Assembly (NCBI RefSeq): GCF_026343125.1
Contig: NZ_JAPEMB010000001.1
Span: forward strand, 7,507,501 to 7,571,500
Length of the DNA stretch: 64,000 nucleotides
Direction of reading: 5' to 3'
Source of the DNA: Streptomyces sp. NBC_00094
Lineage (GTDB): Bacteria > Actinomycetota > Actinomycetes > Streptomycetales > Streptomycetaceae
Part shown: piece after piece, positions 8,391-17,085 of the stretch
How positions within the stretch are numbered: position 1 is the stretch's first letter
Layout of the letters: the number at the start of each line of letters is the position of its first letter
Made by a program: the position numbers and the translations under genes
The notes under the pieces: model-generated
Told to the model about the DNA's origin: nothing
What the model saw: only the letters and a program-made list of their open reading frames with translations
Database searches by the model: none

Positions 8391-9890
8391 ATGACCAACC
8401 TGGCCCTCAACCTGGTCCGTACCGCGGCGGAACAGCCGGACGGTGTCGTGATCCAGCTGGACGACCAGGCGCTGGACTACCGGTCCCTCGACGACCGCAG
8501 CGCCCGCGTCGCGGCCTGGCTGGCCGCCCAGGGGGTCGGGCCGGGCGACCGGGTCGCGATCCTGCTGCCGAACATCCCCCACTTCGCGGTCGCCTACTAC
8601 GGCGTCCTGCGCGCCGGCGCCGTCGCGGTGCCGATGAACCCGCTGCTCAAGTCCGGCGAGATCGGGTACGGCGCCGGCGACTGCGAGGCCCGGCTGATCC
8701 TGGCCTGGGGCGCCGCGATGGCCGAGGCCGGGGCAGCGGCGGCGGAGCTGGGCATCGCGTGCGTCGACGTGACCGACCCGGCGTTCGGCGCCGCGCTGGC
8801 CGCCGTCGAGCCGGTCCACGAGGTCGTGGACCGGGACGTCGACGACCTGGCGGTACTGCTCTACACCTCCGGCACCACCGGCCGCCCCAAGGGGGCCAGG
8901 CTCACCCACGGGAACCTGGGCTCCAACACCGCCGCGGTGGCCCGCGTCCTCGGCCTGTCGGCGGCGGACACGGTCTTCGGCGGACTGCCCTTCTTCCACG
9001 TCTTCGGTCAGACCTGCGGCCTGAACGCGGCGGTCCTCACCGGCGCCCGGATCACCCTGCTGCCGCGCTTCGACGCCGCGAAGGCGCTGGAGATCCTCTC
9101 CCGGGACGGCGTCACGGTGATGGAGGGCGTGCCCACCATGTTCCTGGGCCTGCTCGCCGCCGCCGACGCGGCCGGGGCGACCGGACTGGCGGACGGCGCC
9201 GGTCTGCGGCTGTGCGTGACCGGCGGCTCGGCGATGCCGGTGGAGGTGCTGCACCGCTTCGAGGCCGTGTTCGGCTGCGCCGTCGTCGAGGGCTACGGCC
9301 TGTCCGAGACCTCCCCGGTCGTCACGTTCGGCTCGCTCGACGGTCCGCGCAAGCCCGGCTCGATCGGCACCCCCATCGAGGGCGTGCAGGTCCGGCTGAT
9401 CGACGACGAGGGCAAGGACGTCCAGGACGGCGCCATCGGCGAGATCGCCGTGCAGGGACCCAACGTCATGCCCGGCTACTGGAACCGCCCCGAGGCCGAC
9501 GCGGCCGCCTTCACCGAGGGCTGGTTCCGCACCGGCGACCTCGCGCGGCGCGACGAGGACGGCTTCTACTTCATCGTGGACCGCAAGAAGGACATGGTGA
9601 TCCGCGGCGGCTACAACGTCTACCCGCGCGAGATCGAGGAGGTCCTCTACGAGCACCCGGCCGTGGCCGAGGCCGCCGTGGTCGGCGTCCCGCACGAGGT
9701 GCACGGCGAGGAGGTCGCGGCCGTCGTCACCCTGCGGCCCGGCGCCGAGGCCACGGCGGACGAACTCCGCGAGTTCGTGAAGGCCCGCGTGGCACCGTAC
9801 AAGTACCCGCGGATCGTCCAGCTGGTGCCGGGCCTGCCCAAGGGACCCACGGGCAAGATCCTCAAGCGCGAGATCGCGATCGAGGACTGA
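8391..9890 (+). CDS. Long-chain fatty-acid-type CoA ligase (AMP-binding enzyme)
   Basis: A 499-residue ANL-superfamily enzyme that activates a carboxylic acid as acyl-AMP and then transfers it to CoA. The P-loop LLYTSGTTGRPKGA is near residue 160, the adenine-binding VVEGYGLSETSP near 300, the hinge GWFRTGDLARRDEDGFYFIVDRKKDMVIRGG near 380-410, and the catalytic lysine in GPTGKILKRE near the C-terminus. The ATG at 8391 follows AGAAAGAGG. The gene stands alone, divergent from xylF and convergent with the next gene across a hairpin. The exact chain length or an aromatic substrate cannot be told from sequence. A ligase feeding the nearby pca pathway is conceivable but unsupported. Confidence 0.88.
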   Translation: MTNLALNLVRTAAEQPDGVVIQLDDQALDYRSLDDRSARVAAWLAAQGVGPGDRVAILLPNIPHFAVAYYGVLRAGAVAVPMNPLLKSGEIGYGAGDCEARLILAWGAAMAEAGAAAAELGIACVDVTDPAFGAALAAVEPVHEVVDRDVDDLAVLLYTSGTTGRPKGARLTHGNLGSNTAAVARVLGLSAADTVFGGLPFFHVFGQTCGLNAAVLTGARITLLPRFDAAKALEILSRDGVTVMEGVPTMFLGLLAAADAAGATGLADGAGLRLCVTGGSAMPVEVLHRFEAVFGCAVVEGYGLSETSPVVTFGSLDGPRKPGSIGTPIEGVQVRLIDDEGKDVQDGAIGEIAVQGPNVMPGYWNRPEADAAAFTEGWFRTGDLARRDEDGFYFIVDRKKDMVIRGGYNVYPREIEEVLYEHPAVAEAAVVGVPHEVHGEEVAAVVTLRPGAEATADELREFVKARVAPYKYPRIVQLVPGLPKGPTGKILKREIAIED

Positions 9891-9906
9891 CACCGGCGCA
9901 CGGGCA

Positions 9907-9947
9907 CCGGGCGGTGAGGGCGCGGCGACGACGCCCTCCTCGCCCGG
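9907..9947. terminator. Bidirectional terminator hairpin
   Basis: CCGGGCG (9907-9913) pairs with CGCCCGG (9941-9947), and inside it AGGGCG pairs with CGCCCT, giving a 13-bp interrupted stem between two convergent genes. Confidence 0.55.
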
Positions 9948-9950
9948 AGC

Positions 9951-10529
9951 TCACCGGCTGCCGCCGAGCCAGCCCCGCAGCAGCCGGCTGACCGCGGGCA
10001 TCGCCGCGTACGTCATCAGGACGTTGAAGACGCACGCGATGACGGCGCTGCTGAGCACCAGGGGCAGCTCGGTGAGACGGGGCGTCAGGAAGTAGCCGCC
10101 CAGCAGGGAGATGGGATAGATGGCCAGCGTCGCGCTGATCGCCATCTTCCACCGGGGAGGCGCGGGCCGCGTCGAGCCCGGCTTGGCGAACCAGGTCTCC
10201 ATCCCGGTCAGCCGGCGGCGCGCGACCTCGGTGTGGTGGTGGCCCCGGCAGTCGGCGAACCACGCGGCCCGCTCCGGGGACTCCTGCCAGGCCTGACACG
10301 CGGCCGCGTCCCGGAAGCGATGGACCAGGAACCAGGGGGCGTCGCCCCCGGAGGAGCGGAAGAACCCGTAGCCCAGGTGGCCGGGGAAACGGGCGGCGCT
10401 CTCCAGGATGCCCTTCGCCCACCGCTCGAAAGCGGCCTCGTGACCGGGCTCGACCCTCCGCGCTATCAGCAGGGTCACCTCGCCGGAGTCGGCGGGGACG
10501 TGCGTGTGCTCAAGGCTCACCGCGGTCAT
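9951..10529 (-). CDS. Antibiotic-biosynthesis-monooxygenase-fold membrane protein
   Basis: A 192-residue protein with two parts. The first about 105 residues form an ABM ferredoxin-like domain (VTLLIARRVEPGHEAAFERWAKGILESAARFPGHLGYGFFR), usually a dimeric cofactor-free oxygenase or an isomerase-like scaffold. The last about 65 residues are two transmembrane helices (ISATLAIYPISLLGGYFLTP and LPLVLSSAVIACVFNVLMTY). This ABM-plus-TM architecture is common in bacteria and has no settled function. The ATG at 10529 follows GAGGAGA at a good distance. Confidence 0.8.
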   Translation of the reverse strand: MTAVSLEHTHVPADSGEVTLLIARRVEPGHEAAFERWAKGILESAARFPGHLGYGFFRSSGGDAPWFLVHRFRDAAACQAWQESPERAAWFADCRGHHHTEVARRRLTGMETWFAKPGSTRPAPPRWKMAISATLAIYPISLLGGYFLTPRLTELPLVLSSAVIACVFNVLMTYAAMPAVSRLLRGWLGGSR

Positions 10530-10627
10530 CGTTCTCCTCATGATCACAGCGCGCCCGCGCACACTCTACGCGGCGACTCCGGCGACTCCGGGGGCAGCGG
10601 GACCGCGGGTTCCCGCCGCCCGGGTCG

Positions 10628-10879
10628 TCACCAGCCGAAGCGGCGGTCGACCACGGCCGCGAACTCGTCGAACGTCAGGACCCTGTCGCCGTTCTGGTCG
10701 GCCGCGTCGAACAGGGCCGCCGACTCGTCGTCGCCTCCCACCCCCCAGACGGGGATGACCCCCTGGGCGGCGAGCGTCGGCCCCTTGGAACGGAGGGCGC
10801 TGATGACCTCGGCACGGGTGAGGGTGCCGTCGTGGTCGAGGTCGAGCGCGTCGAAGAGTATGCGGGCCTTGTCGCTCAT
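10628..10879 (-). CDS. Small EF-hand calcium-binding protein
   Basis: An 83-residue acidic protein with two EF-hand loops: DLDHDGTLTRAE near residues 12-23 and DQNGDRVLTFDE near residues 65-76. Both have Asp/Asn/Asp at positions 1, 3 and 5 and a Glu at position 12, so both should bind Ca2+. It resembles the calerythrin/CabD class of Streptomyces calcium-binding proteins. No signal peptide is present, so it is cytoplasmic. The ATG at 10879 has AGGA upstream. Confidence 0.85.
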   Translation of the reverse strand: MSDKARILFDALDLDHDGTLTRAEVISALRSKGPTLAAQGVIPVWGVGGDDESAALFDAADQNGDRVLTFDEFAAVVDRRFGW

Positions 10880-10983
10880 CGCGTGTCCTGATTCCTGGTG
10901 CCGTGGCAGTGGGTGTCTTCGTACGGTGGGACGCGGGGCCCGCGCACCTGGTTGCCCCGCGCCCTGCGATACGGTGGCCTTCC

Positions 10984-11619
10984 ATGGCAACAAGTACCGC
11001 GCTGTGGTCCTTCGCCCTCGTCGTAGGGCTTCTCACCCTCACTCCCGGTCTCGACACGGCCGTCATCCTCCGCACCGCCGCCCTCGGCCGGCGCACCCGT
11101 GCGTGGGGGGTCGTCCTCGGCATCCAGACCGGCACCCTCGTCTGGGGCACCCTCACCTCCCTCGGCGTCACCGCCCTCCTCGCAGCCTCCCACCTTGCGT
11201 ACGAGATCCTGCGCTGGGCCGGTGCGGCGTACCTGCTGTGGATGGCGGTCCGCATGATCCACGACACCTTCCGGGGACGGGGCACGACCCCCGAGGGGGT
11301 GGAGCTCGGCGCCGCCGCCGACACGCTGTCCGGCGGCTGGCGCCAGGGAACCCTCACCAACCTCCTCAACCCCAAGGTGGGCGTCTTCTACGTCGCCGTC
11401 CTGCCCCAGTTCATCCCGGCCGACGCGCCCCACCTCGCCGCCGGCCTGTTGCTGACGAGCGTCCACATCACCTTCGGCGTGATCTGGTCCACGGTCCTCA
11501 TCGTCTGCGCCACCGCGATGGGCAGCCGGCTGCGCGAGCCCCGCTCCCGCCGCGTCCTCGACCGGATCACCGGCACGGTCATCGGTGCCTTCGCCGTCCG
11601 CCTGGCGGTCAGCGACTGA
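10984..11619 (+). CDS. LysE family translocator (amino-acid or metabolite exporter)
   Basis: A 211-residue membrane protein of the LysE/RhtB superfamily, which exports amino acids and related metabolites by proton exchange. The N-terminal motif TPGLDTAVILRTAALGRRTRAWGVVLGIQTG is diagnostic. About six hydrophobic segments follow, with GTLTNLLNPKVGVFYVAVLPQF near the middle, the second family signature. The start is ATG 10984. It is divergent from the EF-hand gene and convergent with the IclR gene. The substrate cannot be inferred. Confidence 0.88.
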   Translation: MATSTALWSFALVVGLLTLTPGLDTAVILRTAALGRRTRAWGVVLGIQTGTLVWGTLTSLGVTALLAASHLAYEILRWAGAAYLLWMAVRMIHDTFRGRGTTPEGVELGAAADTLSGGWRQGTLTNLLNPKVGVFYVAVLPQFIPADAPHLAAGLLLTSVHITFGVIWSTVLIVCATAMGSRLREPRSRRVLDRITGTVIGAFAVRLAVSD

Positions 11620-11650
11620 GTCATCGGCCCCTGGAGGGTGAGGCGTTCGG

Positions 11651-11686
11651 CACGGTTCAGGACACGGTTCAGGACATGCTTCAGGA
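11651..11686. repeat. 12-bp tandem repeat (3 copies) over the IclR stop codon
   Basis: CACGGTTCAGGA is repeated head to tail three times (third copy CATGCTTCAGGA). The last unit contains the stop codon of the minus-strand IclR gene, so the array lies at the boundary of two convergent genes. Confidence 0.7.
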
Positions 11687-13477
11687 CACGCGCACGGGTG
11701 ACCAGCGGCTCACCGCGGCGAGGTCGGCGCTGATCCCGGCAGCCGTCGCCAGGAGGTGGGGGAGGAGCGTCTCCAGGCTCTCCTCCGCCGAGCGGCGCCC
11801 CGCGTGGAGCGCCACGTTCACGGCGGCGACCACCCGTCCGCCGCCGTCCGTGACCGGCGCCGCGAGCGAGCGCAGGCCCTCCTCCAGCTCCTGCTCCACC
11901 CACCCGTACCCGCGCCGCGTCGTGTCGGCCACGGCCTCGGCGAGCGCCTCGGGCGTCGTCACGGTGTGCGGCGTGAGCGCTTCGGGTGTCACCCCGGCGA
12001 AGACCGCCGCGCGTTCGCCCTCGGGCAGGGCGGCGAGCAGGACCCGGCCCATCGAGGTGGCGTAGGCGGGCAGGCGGGTACCCACCCTGATGTCGATGTG
12101 CATGATCCGGGAGCTCGCCACCCGGGCGACGTAGCGGATGTCCTGCCCGTCGAGCACCGCGAGGGACGCCGACTCGTGGACCCGGAGCACCAGGTCGGCC
12201 AGGTGCGGGGTGGCGATCTCGACGAGCGTGAGCCCCGAGACACGGGCATGGCCGAGCTCCAGGACGCGGGGGAGTACGCGGAAGCCGTCCTCGTCCTCCC
12301 GTACGTACCCGAGGTGGCGCAGGGTGATGAGCGACCGCCGTGCGGTGGCGCGGGGGAGTCCGGTCAGCCGGGCGAGCTCCGCGAGCCGGACCGGGCCGCG
12401 GACCGCCCCGAACGCGCACAGCACGTCCAGGCCCCGCGCGAGCGACTGCAGGAACCCGGCGCCCAACTCCTCCTTGAGCGCCGCCACGCCCGGACCGGTG
12501 GGCTCCGCCGTGACCTGGGCCGTCGTCGTCTCCACCGCCTCCACCGTCTTCGCGGCCGCGGGTGCCGCGAGGGCCGCCTCCATGGCGGCGACGGCCGCGC
12601 GGAGCGGCGGCAGCGCGAACCCGGCCAGGGAGCCGATGTCGTGACGGCTCGTGTGGCTGACCACGCTGACCGCGCAGACGACGGCGCCCGCCGGGTCGTG
12701 GACCGGCAGGGCGACGGCGATCAGGCCCGACTCGATGAGCTGGTCGTCCGCAGCCCACCCGTCCTCACGGCCCCGGCGCGTCCGTTCGCGGAAGTCGGCC
12801 TCCACGGCCTCCACGGCCTCCACGGCCTCCACGGCCTCCACGGCCTCCACGGCCTCCATGGCTTCCGATGGCGATGCGGATGCCGATGCCGAGAGAGATG
12901 CCGAAGGCGAGGACGTCCGCGGCGGTACCGAGGGGAAGCCGGTGTCCAGCGGGTCCTTCAGGTGCCGTGCCCGCCAGGCCTCCCACTCCGTGTCGCCCCA
13001 GTCCGCGGCGAACAGCGCGCCGGGCGCGCAGCGTTCGGCCGGCAGGACGTCCCCGGCGCGGAACGAGATCGCCATGGCCCGCCGTCGCGCGGCCTGCGCC
13101 ACGAAGCGGACGCCGTCCCCGTCCGGGACCGCCACGGACACGGACTCGTCCAGCTCGTCGGCGAGCGCGACGGCGTGCGGACCGACGGCCTCGGGCAGCC
13201 CGGTCGAGGACAGGTAGGCGTTGCCCAGTTCCGCCGCGCGCGGGGCGAGCAGCAGGTCGCGCTCCTCGGCGCGTACGTACCCGAGACGCACGAGCGTCGT
13301 GGCGACCCGGTCGACCGTCGACCGCGCGAGCCCCGTGGTCCTGGCCAGGTCTCCGGGGCGGTGGCGGCCGCCATGTCCGGTGGCCATGGCGCGGAGTACG
13401 GCGAGTCCACGCTCCAGCGGCCCGACGAGCTCCTCGGGGGGCGCGCCCGGCTCGGTCTCATCGGTGCGCTGCGCCAT
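11681..13477 (-). CDS. Double-length IclR family regulator (two IclR units), probable regulator of the pca operon
   Basis: A 598-residue protein, about twice the normal IclR length of 250-270. Unit 1 has an N-terminal winged helix (PLERGLAVLRAMATGHGGRHRPGDLARTTG) and an effector domain to about residue 300. Unit 2 repeats this, with a second winged helix near residue 355 (LARGLDVLCAFGAVRGPVRLAELARLTG) and a second effector domain ending in VVAAVNVALHAGRRSAEE. Unit 1's effector domain is interrupted near residues 190-228 by Ser/Ala-rich sequence and a (VEA)6 repeat. The gene is divergent from pcaI with palindromes between them. IclR-type PcaR/PcaU proteins control pca genes in other bacteria, so the same role is inferred here. 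Confidence 0.87.
   Translation of the reverse strand: MAQRTDETEPGAPPEELVGPLERGLAVLRAMATGHGGRHRPGDLARTTGLARSTVDRVATTLVRLGYVRAEERDLLLAPRAAELGNAYLSSTGLPEAVGPHAVALADELDESVSVAVPDGDGVRFVAQAARRRAMAISFRAGDVLPAERCAPGALFAADWGDTEWEAWRARHLKDPLDTGFPSVPPRTSSPSASLSASASASPSEAMEAVEAVEAVEAVEAVEAVEADFRERTRRGREDGWAADDQLIESGLIAVALPVHDPAGAVVCAVSVVSHTSRHDIGSLAGFALPPLRAAVAAMEAALAAPAAAKTVEAVETTTAQVTAEPTGPGVAALKEELGAGFLQSLARGLDVLCAFGAVRGPVRLAELARLTGLPRATARRSLITLRHLGYVREDEDGFRVLPRVLELGHARVSGLTLVEIATPHLADLVLRVHESASLAVLDGQDIRYVARVASSRIMHIDIRVGTRLPAYATSMGRVLLAALPEGERAAVFAGVTPEALTPHTVTTPEALAEAVADTTRRGYGWVEQELEEGLRSLAAPVTDGGGRVVAAVNVALHAGRRSAEESLETLLPHLLATAAGISADLAAVSRWSPVRVS
12798..12860. repeat. 9-bp VNTR inside the IclR gene
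   Basis: GCCTCCACG is repeated six times without error, followed by a seventh copy with one change. On the coding strand it encodes MEA-(VEA)6. The unit is a multiple of three, so copy-number change would lengthen the linker without shifting the frame. Confidence 0.9.
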
Positions 13478-13551
13478 CGTCTGGCCTCCTCCGGCTGGTC
13501 GCGGACCGCGGTCGCGGGTCGATCACGATGCGGAAACCGTACCCGGCGCCG

Positions 13552-13580
13552 TTGACACGGCCCGAAGCGCGGCGGACACT
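13552..13580 (+). promoter_or_regulatory. Candidate promoter of the pca operon
   Basis: TTGACA (13552-13557) is followed after 17 bases by GACACT (13575-13580), a moderate -10. Transcription would begin at the edge of the GTTC..GAAC palindromes. Confidence 0.4.
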
Positions 13581-13588
13581 CACCCCGC

Positions 13589-13621
13589 GTTCATTGATGA
13601 ACATAAGTTCACCAGGCGAAC
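13589..13621. promoter_or_regulatory. Paired palindromic operator in the iclR-pcaI divergent region
   Basis: GTTCATTGATGAAC (13589-13602) is a 14-bp palindrome. Four bases later GTTCACCAGGCGAAC (13607-13621) repeats the GTTC..GAAC ends with seven bases between. The two sites are 18 bp apart start to start and lie just downstream of the candidate pca promoter, where a bound repressor would block transcription. Confidence 0.6.
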
Positions 13622-13658
13622 ACATGCGCCGTCAATCCTCAGCGAAACGGGTCGGGAC

Positions 13659-14417
13659 ATGGACAAAGTGGTGACATCCGCCGCCGAAGCGGTGGCGGAC
13701 ATAGGAGACGGCGCCTCGCTCGCCGTCGGTGGCTTCGGCCTGAGCGGGGTGCCGGACGTACTGATCCGGGCCCTCCACGCCCAGGGCGCCGGCCGGCTGA
13801 GCGTCGTGTCGAACAACTGCGGCGTCGACGGCGGAGGCCTCGGCATCCTGCTCGCCGACGGCCGCATCGTCCGCGTGACGGGCTCCTACATCGGCGACAA
13901 CAAGGAGTTCGCCCGCCGCTACCTCGGCGGCGAACTGGAGCTGGAGCTCACCCCGCAGGGCACCCTCGCCGAACGGCTCCGGGCCGGAGGCTGCGGCATC
14001 CCCGCCTTCTTCACCCCGGCCGGCGTCGGCACCCAGGCCGCCGACGGCGGACTGCCCTGGCGGTACGCCCCCGACGGCAGCGTGCTGGTCGCGTCCCCGC
14101 CCAAGGAGGTCCGTACGTACGACGGCCGTCCCCACGTCCTCGAACACGGCATCACCACGGACTTCGCCCTGGTCCGCGCCGCCCGCGGCGACCGCCACGG
14201 CAATCTCGTCTTCCGCCGCTCCGCCCGGAACTTCAACCCGCTCGCCGCCATGGCGGGGCGCGTCACGATCGCCGAGGTCGAGGAGCTCGTGGAGCCGGGC
14301 GAGCTCGACCCCGACGCGATCCACCTGCCCGGCGTGTTCGTGCAGCGGGTCGTGGCACTGACCCCCGAAGAGGCCGCCGCCAAGGGCATCGAGCGAAGGA
14401 CGGTACGCACGCGATGA
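13659..14417 (+). CDS. pcaI: 3-oxoadipate (3-oxoacid) CoA-transferase subunit A
   Basis: The alpha subunit (252 residues) of the enzyme that moves CoA from succinyl-CoA to 3-oxoadipate, the penultimate step of the beta-ketoadipate pathway. The class I CoA-transferase alpha motifs [17 protein letters not shown] and [36 protein letters not shown] are present. The C-terminus has the usual [33 protein letters not shown]. The ATG at 13659 is the first gene after the operator region. Its stop overlaps the next start (ATGA), as expected for two subunits made in equal amounts. Confidence 0.94.
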   Translation: MDKVVTSAAEAVADIGDGASLAVGGFGLSGVPDVLIRALHAQGAGRLSVVSNNCGVDGGGLGILLADGRIVRVTGSYIGDNKEFARRYLGGELELELTPQGTLAERLRAGGCGIPAFFTPAGVGTQAADGGLPWRYAPDGSVLVASPPKEVRTYDGRPHVLEHGITTDFALVRAARGDRHGNLVFRRSARNFNPLAAMAGRVTIAEVEELVEPGELDPDAIHLPGVFVQRVVALTPEEAAAKGIERRTVRTR

Positions 14418-15145
14418 GCTGGACCAGGGACGAGATGGCGGCCCGCGCCGCCCGTGAGTTGACCGACGGTTCGTACGTCAACCTCGGGATCGGACTGCCG
14501 ACCCGGGTGCCGGGCTTCCTCCCCGAGGACGTCGACGTCGTCCTCCAGTCGGAGAACGGCCTCCTCGGCGTCGGACCGTATCCGTACGAGGACGAGGTCG
14601 ACCCCGACCTGATCAACGCCGGCAAGGAGACCGTCACGGTCCTTCCGGGCTCCGCCTTCTTCGACTCCGCGCTCTCCTTCGGCATGATCCGCGGCGGCCA
14701 CATCGACACGGCGATCCTCGGCGCCATGCAGGTCTCCGCCGGCGGCGACCTCGCCAACTGGGCCGTACCCGGCCGCATGGTCAAGGGCATGGGCGGCGCG
14801 ATGGACCTCGTCCACGGCGTCCGGCGGGTCGTCGTCCTCACCGAGCACACCGCCAAGGACGGCTCGCCGAAGATCGTGGACACCTGCACGCTGCCGCTCA
14901 CCGGCCGCGCCTGCGTCCACCGGATCATCACCGACCTCGGCGTCCTCGACGTCACCGAGGACGGCCTCGTCCTCGTGGAGACCGCGCCCGGCGTGAGCGT
15001 GGACGAGCTCACGCGCCGGACCGGCGCCCCCGTCTCCGTACCCCCGGCCCTGAGCGCGGCCGCCACTCCTGCCGACCCCGCTGCCGACCCCGCGGCCGTC
15101 ACTCCGGCCCTCACCGCGGCCGTCACCGTGGAGGAGACCCCGTGA
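14414..15145 (+). CDS. pcaJ: 3-oxoadipate (3-oxoacid) CoA-transferase subunit B
   Basis: The beta subunit (243 residues) that carries the catalytic glutamate. It is seen in the motif [14 protein letters not shown] near residue 50, where the Glu forms the glutamyl-CoA intermediate. Further family blocks are [18 protein letters not shown] and [23 protein letters not shown]. An Ala/Pro/Thr-rich tail of about 30 residues ends the protein. It overlaps pcaI by four bases at its start and pcaF by four bases at its end (GTGA). Confidence 0.94.
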   Translation: MSWTRDEMAARAARELTDGSYVNLGIGLPTRVPGFLPEDVDVVLQSENGLLGVGPYPYEDEVDPDLINAGKETVTVLPGSAFFDSALSFGMIRGGHIDTAILGAMQVSAGGDLANWAVPGRMVKGMGGAMDLVHGVRRVVVLTEHTAKDGSPKIVDTCTLPLTGRACVHRIITDLGVLDVTEDGLVLVETAPGVSVDELTRRTGAPVSVPPALSAAATPADPAADPAAVTPALTAAVTVEETP

Positions 15146-16323
15146 CCAAGGACGTCTACATCGTCGACGCCGTACGGACCCCGGTCGGCCGTTACGGCGG
15201 CGCGCTCGCGGGCGTCCGCCCGGACGACCTCGCCGCCCATGTCCTGCGCGCCCTGCTCGACCGTACGCCCGCGCTCGACCCCGCCCGGATCGACGACGTG
15301 TTCCTCGGCAACGCCAACGGCGCGGGCGAGGAGAACAGGGACGTCGCCAGGATGGCCGCGCTGCTCGCCGGAGTCCCGGTGACCGTCCCCGGCGTCACCG
15401 TGAACCGCCTCTGCGGCTCCGGAATGGAGGCCGTGATCCAGGCGTACCGCGCCGTCGCCGTCGGCGACGCCTCGGTCGTCCTCGCCGGTGGCGTCGAGTC
15501 GATGAGCCGCGCCCCCTGGGTGCTGCCCAAGCCCGACCGCGCCTACCCCGCCGGCCACCAGGAACTCCACTCCACCACCCTCGGCTGGCGCATGGTCAAC
15601 CCGCGCATGCCCGCCGAGTGGACCGTGTCCCTCGGCGAGGGCGCCGAACTCGTCGCCGAGAAGCACGCCATCGGCCGCGAGGCACAGGACGCCTACGCCC
15701 TCGCCAGCCACGCCAAGGCCGCCGAGGCCTGGGCGACCGGAGCCTTCGACGCCGAGGTCGTCCCCGTCGCCGGCACCGGCCTCGACCGTGACGAGTCCGT
15801 CCGCGCGGACACCTCCCCCGCGGCCCTCGCCCGCCTCAAGCCGGTCTTCCGCGAGGACGGCACCGTCACCGCCGGCAACGCCTCCCCCCTCAACGACGGA
15901 GCCTCCGCCCTCCTGATCACCGACGAGGCCGGCCTGCGTGCCACCGGTCGCGAACCCCTGGCCCGGATCACCGCCTCGGCCGTCAGCGGCATCGAGCCGC
16001 AGTACTTCGGCCTCGGCCCCGTCGAGGCAGCGCGGCGCGCGCTGACCCGCGCGGACCGCACCTTCGCCGACCTCGCCGTCCTGGAGCTCAACGAGGCCTT
16101 CGCCGCGCAGGCCCTCGGCTGCCTCGCCGAGTGGCCGGAGCTCGACCCCGCCGTCGTCAACCCGCACGGCGGAGCCATCGCGCTCGGACACCCCCTCGGC
16201 TCCTCGGGGTCCCGGCTCGCCGGAACCGTGGCCCACCAGCTCGCCGCCCTCGGCTCCGGCACCGGCCTCGCCACGCTCTGCATCGGCGTCGGCCAGGGAC
16301 TCGCCCTCGTACTGGAAAGGTGA
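15142..16323 (+). CDS. pcaF: 3-oxoadipyl-CoA thiolase (acetyl-CoA acetyltransferase family)
   Basis: A 393-residue thiolase that cleaves 3-oxoadipyl-CoA into succinyl-CoA and acetyl-CoA, the last step of the pathway. The acyl-accepting cysteine lies in [18 protein letters not shown] near residue 92. The other two signatures are [20 protein letters not shown] (catalytic His) and [15 protein letters not shown] (base Cys). The start is GTG at 15142 within the pcaJ stop. Sequence alone does not separate 3-oxoadipyl-CoA thiolases from acetoacetyl-CoA thiolases; the operon settles it. Confidence 0.93.
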   Translation: MTKDVYIVDAVRTPVGRYGGALAGVRPDDLAAHVLRALLDRTPALDPARIDDVFLGNANGAGEENRDVARMAALLAGVPVTVPGVTVNRLCGSGMEAVIQAYRAVAVGDASVVLAGGVESMSRAPWVLPKPDRAYPAGHQELHSTTLGWRMVNPRMPAEWTVSLGEGAELVAEKHAIGREAQDAYALASHAKAAEAWATGAFDAEVVPVAGTGLDRDESVRADTSPAALARLKPVFREDGTVTAGNASPLNDGASALLITDEAGLRATGREPLARITASAVSGIEPQYFGLGPVEAARRALTRADRTFADLAVLELNEAFAAQALGCLAEWPELDPAVVNPHGGAIALGHPLGSSGSRLAGTVAHQLAALGSGTGLATLCIGVGQGLALVLER

Positions 16324-16332
16324 CAGGACGTC

Positions 16333-17085
16333 ATGACACTGACGCAGCAGGACATCTCGCGCGAGATCGAAGGCGAGCGGAAGGACTACCTCGCCGCCGG
16401 AGAGACACGCCACCACCCCGCCCGGGACTACGCCCCCTACCGCAGCAGCGCACTGCGCCACCCCCTCCACCCGCCGGTCACCGTCCACGACCCCGAGGCC
16501 GTCGAGCTCTCCGGACCGGTCTTCGGCGTCACCGACGTCACCGAGACCGACGCCGACCTGACCCTGGCCCACGCGGGGGAGCCGCTCGGCGAGCGGATCA
16601 CCGTCACCGGCCGCGTCCTCGACCGCGCCGGCCGCCCCGTACGGGGCCAGCTCGTCGAGCTGTGGCAGGCCAACGCCGCCGGGCGGTACGCCCACCTCCG
16701 CGACCAGCACCCCGCGCCGCTCGACCCGAACTTCACCGGCTTCGGCCGCTGCCTCACGGACGACCGGGGCGCGTACACGTTCACCACGATCAAGCCCGGG
16801 GCCTACCCCTGGCGCAACCACGACAACGCGTGGCGCCCCGCGCACATCCACTTCTCGCTCTTCGGCACCGCGTTCACCCAGCGGCTCGTCACCCAGATGT
16901 ACTTCCCCGGCGACCCGCTCTTCGCGTACGACCCGATCCTCCAGTCCGTCACCGACGACGCCGCGCGCGAGCGGCTCGTCGCCGCCTACGACCACGACCT
17001 GTCCACCCCCGAGCGGTCGCTCGGCTACCGCTGGGACATCGTCCTCGACGGCCCCGCCGCGACCTGGATCGAGGAAGGCCGATGA
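16333..17085 (+). CDS. pcaH: Protocatechuate 3,4-dioxygenase beta subunit
   Basis: The Fe(III)-binding subunit (250 residues) of the intradiol dioxygenase that opens protocatechuate to 3-carboxy-cis,cis-muconate. The signature VLDRAGRPVRGQLVELWQANAAGRYAH holds the first iron-ligand Tyr, and YPWRNHDNAWRPAHIHFSLFG holds the second Tyr region and both His ligands. The N-terminal DYAPYRSSALRHP block is specific to PcaH. The ATG at 16333 follows pcaF by nine bases. Its stop overlaps the pcaG ATG (ATGA). Confidence 0.95.
   Translation: MTLTQQDISREIEGERKDYLAAGETRHHPARDYAPYRSSALRHPLHPPVTVHDPEAVELSGPVFGVTDVTETDADLTLAHAGEPLGERITVTGRVLDRAGRPVRGQLVELWQANAAGRYAHLRDQHPAPLDPNFTGFGRCLTDDRGAYTFTTIKPGAYPWRNHDNAWRPAHIHFSLFGTAFTQRLVTQMYFPGDPLFAYDPILQSVTDDAARERLVAAYDHDLSTPERSLGYRWDIVLDGPAATWIEEGR

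Noticed and set aside
14263-16995. A 910-residue open frame on the minus strand
   Set aside because: Antisense to pcaJ, pcaF and pcaH; no family motifs, only codon-shadow composition.
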